DNA of 22,941 bases from a virus. Below, piece by piece: positions 21,283 to 22,941 of this stretch. The stretch is from positions 1 to 22,941 of IMG/VR virus record IMGVR_UViG_3300021197_000428; one strand, written 5' to 3'. Every line of letters starts with the position of its first letter. The first letter of the stretch is position 1. Under the pieces are notes generated by a model. It made no database searches, had not been told where the DNA came from, and saw only the letters and a list, made by a program, of their open reading frames with translations. The position numbers and the translations under genes are program-made.

Positions 21283-22797
21283 CTATCTTCTCGCTCCAAG
21301 TTGGTATTCTAGCTGAAATCCCTTTAGTGAATATGGGGCAGATGTACCCCCGTCGTTTACTCGCAAAGCCACTGCAAACCCTGAACCTTCTACTGGTTGC
21401 CTAATCAAAGGTGATGACTGTCCACCATAAGTAGGAGTTCCGTAAGTGGATGAACCGTACAGAGCAACAACCTGTGAAGAATCTAAAGGGTAGGCTGCTG
21501 GTCTTGCAGAGGTTGGGGCTTCATAGTCGTAGCGAACAAACAAGTCAGCATCGATAGCAGCTTCTGGTTTGTAGTTTAAAATCACACGTTCCATGTGTTT
21601 GCGGATACCCGCATCGTTGAACGTCATATCAGGGCTTCGGTATTTTCCTAAGATTGTAGCCCCGTCAAAATCATTACCCTGTTCCTGCCTGTAGATGTAA
21701 CCGTTTGCGTAAGCCCCGTGTAAAACAATTACGTTTCCTGAAGAAACAAACGTGTCGGTAGCACTAGGTCGTATTCCTCGTAGTTCGGCAAACTCAAATG
21801 CTTGCCCCTTCATAACACAAGTCACACCCTTTGTGGCGTTTTCGTCAGTTGTACTCTTGGTAAAGAAAATGCGATACTGTGTTTTGTTGGGTATGACGAT
21901 GCTTTCAAACTCATCTGCAGAAGACAGGTTTTCGTCGAACAGGGACTGCACGTTAGCACTGATTGTACCAAGTTCAACGTCACCAATCCTAGCAGTACCA
22001 GCAACGGTACGAAGACCATCAGGCCCAAGAAAGATTAAGTCACCTGCAAATTCTTGGATGGTAAAACCGTTAATGCAGCCAATCTTACGAGTAACAGGAA
22101 CTACTGTAAAGTCACTAAGGGAACTGCCAGACATCTTGAATATTCTATTCTGACAGAATATGAACAAGTCACCCCGGAAACTTTTTAGTCCGGTGATAGT
22201 ATCGTCAACCTTGATGCTTCCCGCACCATCAGATGCGTTAAATCCGTCTTCATCAAAGGGTTCACTAAAGACTACTTCTTGAGGAGTGGACGACATGCCA
22301 GCGTAGAACATGTGGTTCTTAAATGCTACGACATGCTTTGCCCCTGCTACTGAACTGTCACTAACATCTGTGGCACTGAATGAGGTGTTGAATATGGTAG
22401 GGGCGTTAGTCTGGTCTACAACAATAATCTTGTCGTTACCGTCAAAGTTGTATCGTTCAAACTTGTACTTACCTGCGTTGGTTCGTCCACTGTCAATGCT
22501 TGTCCAACTACCACCGCCGGGAGTTGCTTGAAAGATACTGGTGCCTCTAGCTGCCATTACCTTGCCACCAAAGGTAGCTACCATAAGTATTTTTTCAGAG
22601 CTACTGGATGTGTGGGGAACAACTACCGATACGTATTTAGAAAACCCGTTTATTCTTCTGTACCCACCCCCAATGTCAGGCTCGAAGTTTTCTAGTTCGA
22701 GGGCTTCTCCGGGTTGCATCATAAAAGTAGAGCGGTTGAGTATCAAACCACCCTGACAGTTAAATGCTATGGGTTGCATTCCACTTAGGTCTGCCAT
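21283..22797 (-). CDS. Beta-rich tail tube / nozzle or stabilisation-like protein, 504 aa
   Basis: Probable structural tail protein. The N-terminal region (FMMQPGEALELENFEPDIG-G-YRRINGF) is typical of phage proteins that begin with a list of Leu-Glu-Asn positions, followed by many four-stranded units (SEKILMVATFGGKVMAARG, NDKIIVVDQTNAPTIF, AVAGAKHVVAFKN-type, GDLIFLGPDGLRTV), suggesting a beta-propeller as in P22 gp10-type stabilisation or podovirus nozzle proteins. Length (504) is near P22 gp10 (472). The C-terminal 100 residues form a further beta domain. It follows the cut upstream gene after 1 base, the order adaptor-nozzle-fibre being usual. The identification is by pattern, not by a firm family motif. 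Confidence 0.66.
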   Translation of the reverse strand: MADLSGMQPIAFNCQGGLILNRSTFMMQPGEALELENFEPDIGGGYRRINGFSKYVSVVVPHTSSSSEKILMVATFGGKVMAARGTSIFQATPGGGSWTSIDSGRTNAGKYKFERYNFDGNDKIIVVDQTNAPTIFNTSFSATDVSDSSVAGAKHVVAFKNHMFYAGMSSTPQEVVFSEPFDEDGFNASDGAGSIKVDDTITGLKSFRGDLFIFCQNRIFKMSGSSLSDFTVVPVTRKIGCINGFTIQEFAGDLIFLGPDGLRTVAGTARIGDVELGTISANVQSLFDENLSSADEFESIVIPNKTQYRIFFTKSTTDENATKGVTCVMKGQAFEFAELRGIRPSATDTFVSSGNVIVLHGAYANGYIYRQEQGNDFDGATILGKYRSPDMTFNDAGIRKHMERVILNYKPEAAIDADLFVRYDYEAPTSARPAAYPLDSSQVVALYGSSTYGTPTYGGQSSPLIRQPVEGSGFAVALRVNDGGTSAPYSLKGFQLEYQLGARR

Positions 22798-22798
22798 T

Positions 22799-22941
22799 CT
22801 ATACGGCTCTCATGTAATCTTTTCGGTTGAGTAGTTCTACCTTCATACGCTTCAGGCCATCCTCGTATTCCTTTAGGGAAAACTGTGCGGTTTGAACATC
22901 TGAACGAAACATATGAGTATAGTATTTTGCACGGGCAATAA
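22799..22941 (-). CDS. C-terminal end of a virion protein, start outside window
   Basis: The minus strand is open from the window edge to a TAG at 22801-22799 and codes 46 residues ending NRKDYMRAV. The visible part is helical and charged (SDVQTAQFSLKEYEDGLKRM), like the C-terminal helices of small head-to-tail adaptor proteins. The next gene begins 1 base after the stop. With so little sequence the adaptor idea is only a suggestion; the coding status is supported by spacing and frame. Confidence 0.6.
   Translation of the reverse strand, partial: IARAKYYTHMFRSDVQTAQFSLKEYEDGLKRMKVELLNRKDYMRAV

Noticed and set aside
1-22941. tRNA genes, phage-type RNA polymerase promoters, integrase or attachment sites
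   Set aside because: None could be recognised by eye; gaps are too short for a tRNA, and no repeated promoter-like motif was found before the genes.

Overview
The window is part of the genome of a tailed bacteriophage, most likely a marine podovirus. The evidence for a phage is a virion-protein gene cluster with tail fibres and large internal virion proteins, next to a phage DNA-metabolism cluster with a Cas4-like exonuclease, a T7-type endonuclease I, a DUF3310 protein and a vitamin B12-dependent ribonucleotide reductase. Replication genes face structural genes, and the fibre genes are of a kind common in ocean viruses. This recalls HMO-2011-type podoviruses of SAR116, SAR11 and Roseobacter hosts. 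That placement is inference from gene content; no polymerase, terminase, portal or capsid gene is present to test it.

Layout. Positions 1-5077 hold ten plus-strand genes with almost no gaps, most overlapping by 4 to 26 bases: Cas4-like exonuclease (cut by the window edge), unknown, endonuclease I (TTG start), unknown acidic protein, DUF3310 protein, class II ribonucleotide reductase (nrdJ), a 53-residue zinc-ribbon protein, unknown, a second PD-(D/E)XK-like protein (GTG start) and unknown. Together they would break down DNA (nucleases) and rebuild it as dNTPs (reductase). Positions 5074-22941 are all minus strand, so transcription runs right to left. In that order come a cut gene (possibly neck/adaptor), a 504-residue beta-rich tail or nozzle-like protein, a 595-residue fibre, a promoter, a 121-residue small tail protein, three fibre genes sharing a C1q-like C-terminal domain (with a 98-residue unknown between two of them), a carbohydrate-binding-like fibre, two small proteins, and a block of internal/ejection-type proteins (440, 159, 187, 807 and 1482 residues). 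The last gene encodes a Met-rich protein with an EF-hand loop. The 187-807-1482 size series resembles T7 gp14-gp15-gp16, but this is an analogy of size and order only.

Most notable observations: (1) a tandem family of C1q-like fibre genes bounded by identical 23-bp and 25-bp direct repeats, which looks like a cassette able to duplicate or exchange by recombination; (2) a near-perfect intrinsic terminator for the plus-strand cluster that lies inside the coding sequence of the opposing EF-hand gene, the two clusters meeting at a shared CTAG stop; (3) a run of eleven 11-residue repeats in the 440-residue internal protein; (4) a consensus sigma-70 promoter in the only sizeable gap of the structural cluster, placed to drive the fibre array; (5) two small genes under 60 codons, at 4031 and 15065. 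No tRNA, CRISPR, integrase or insertion sequence was seen, and there is no stretch over 60 bases without a gene.
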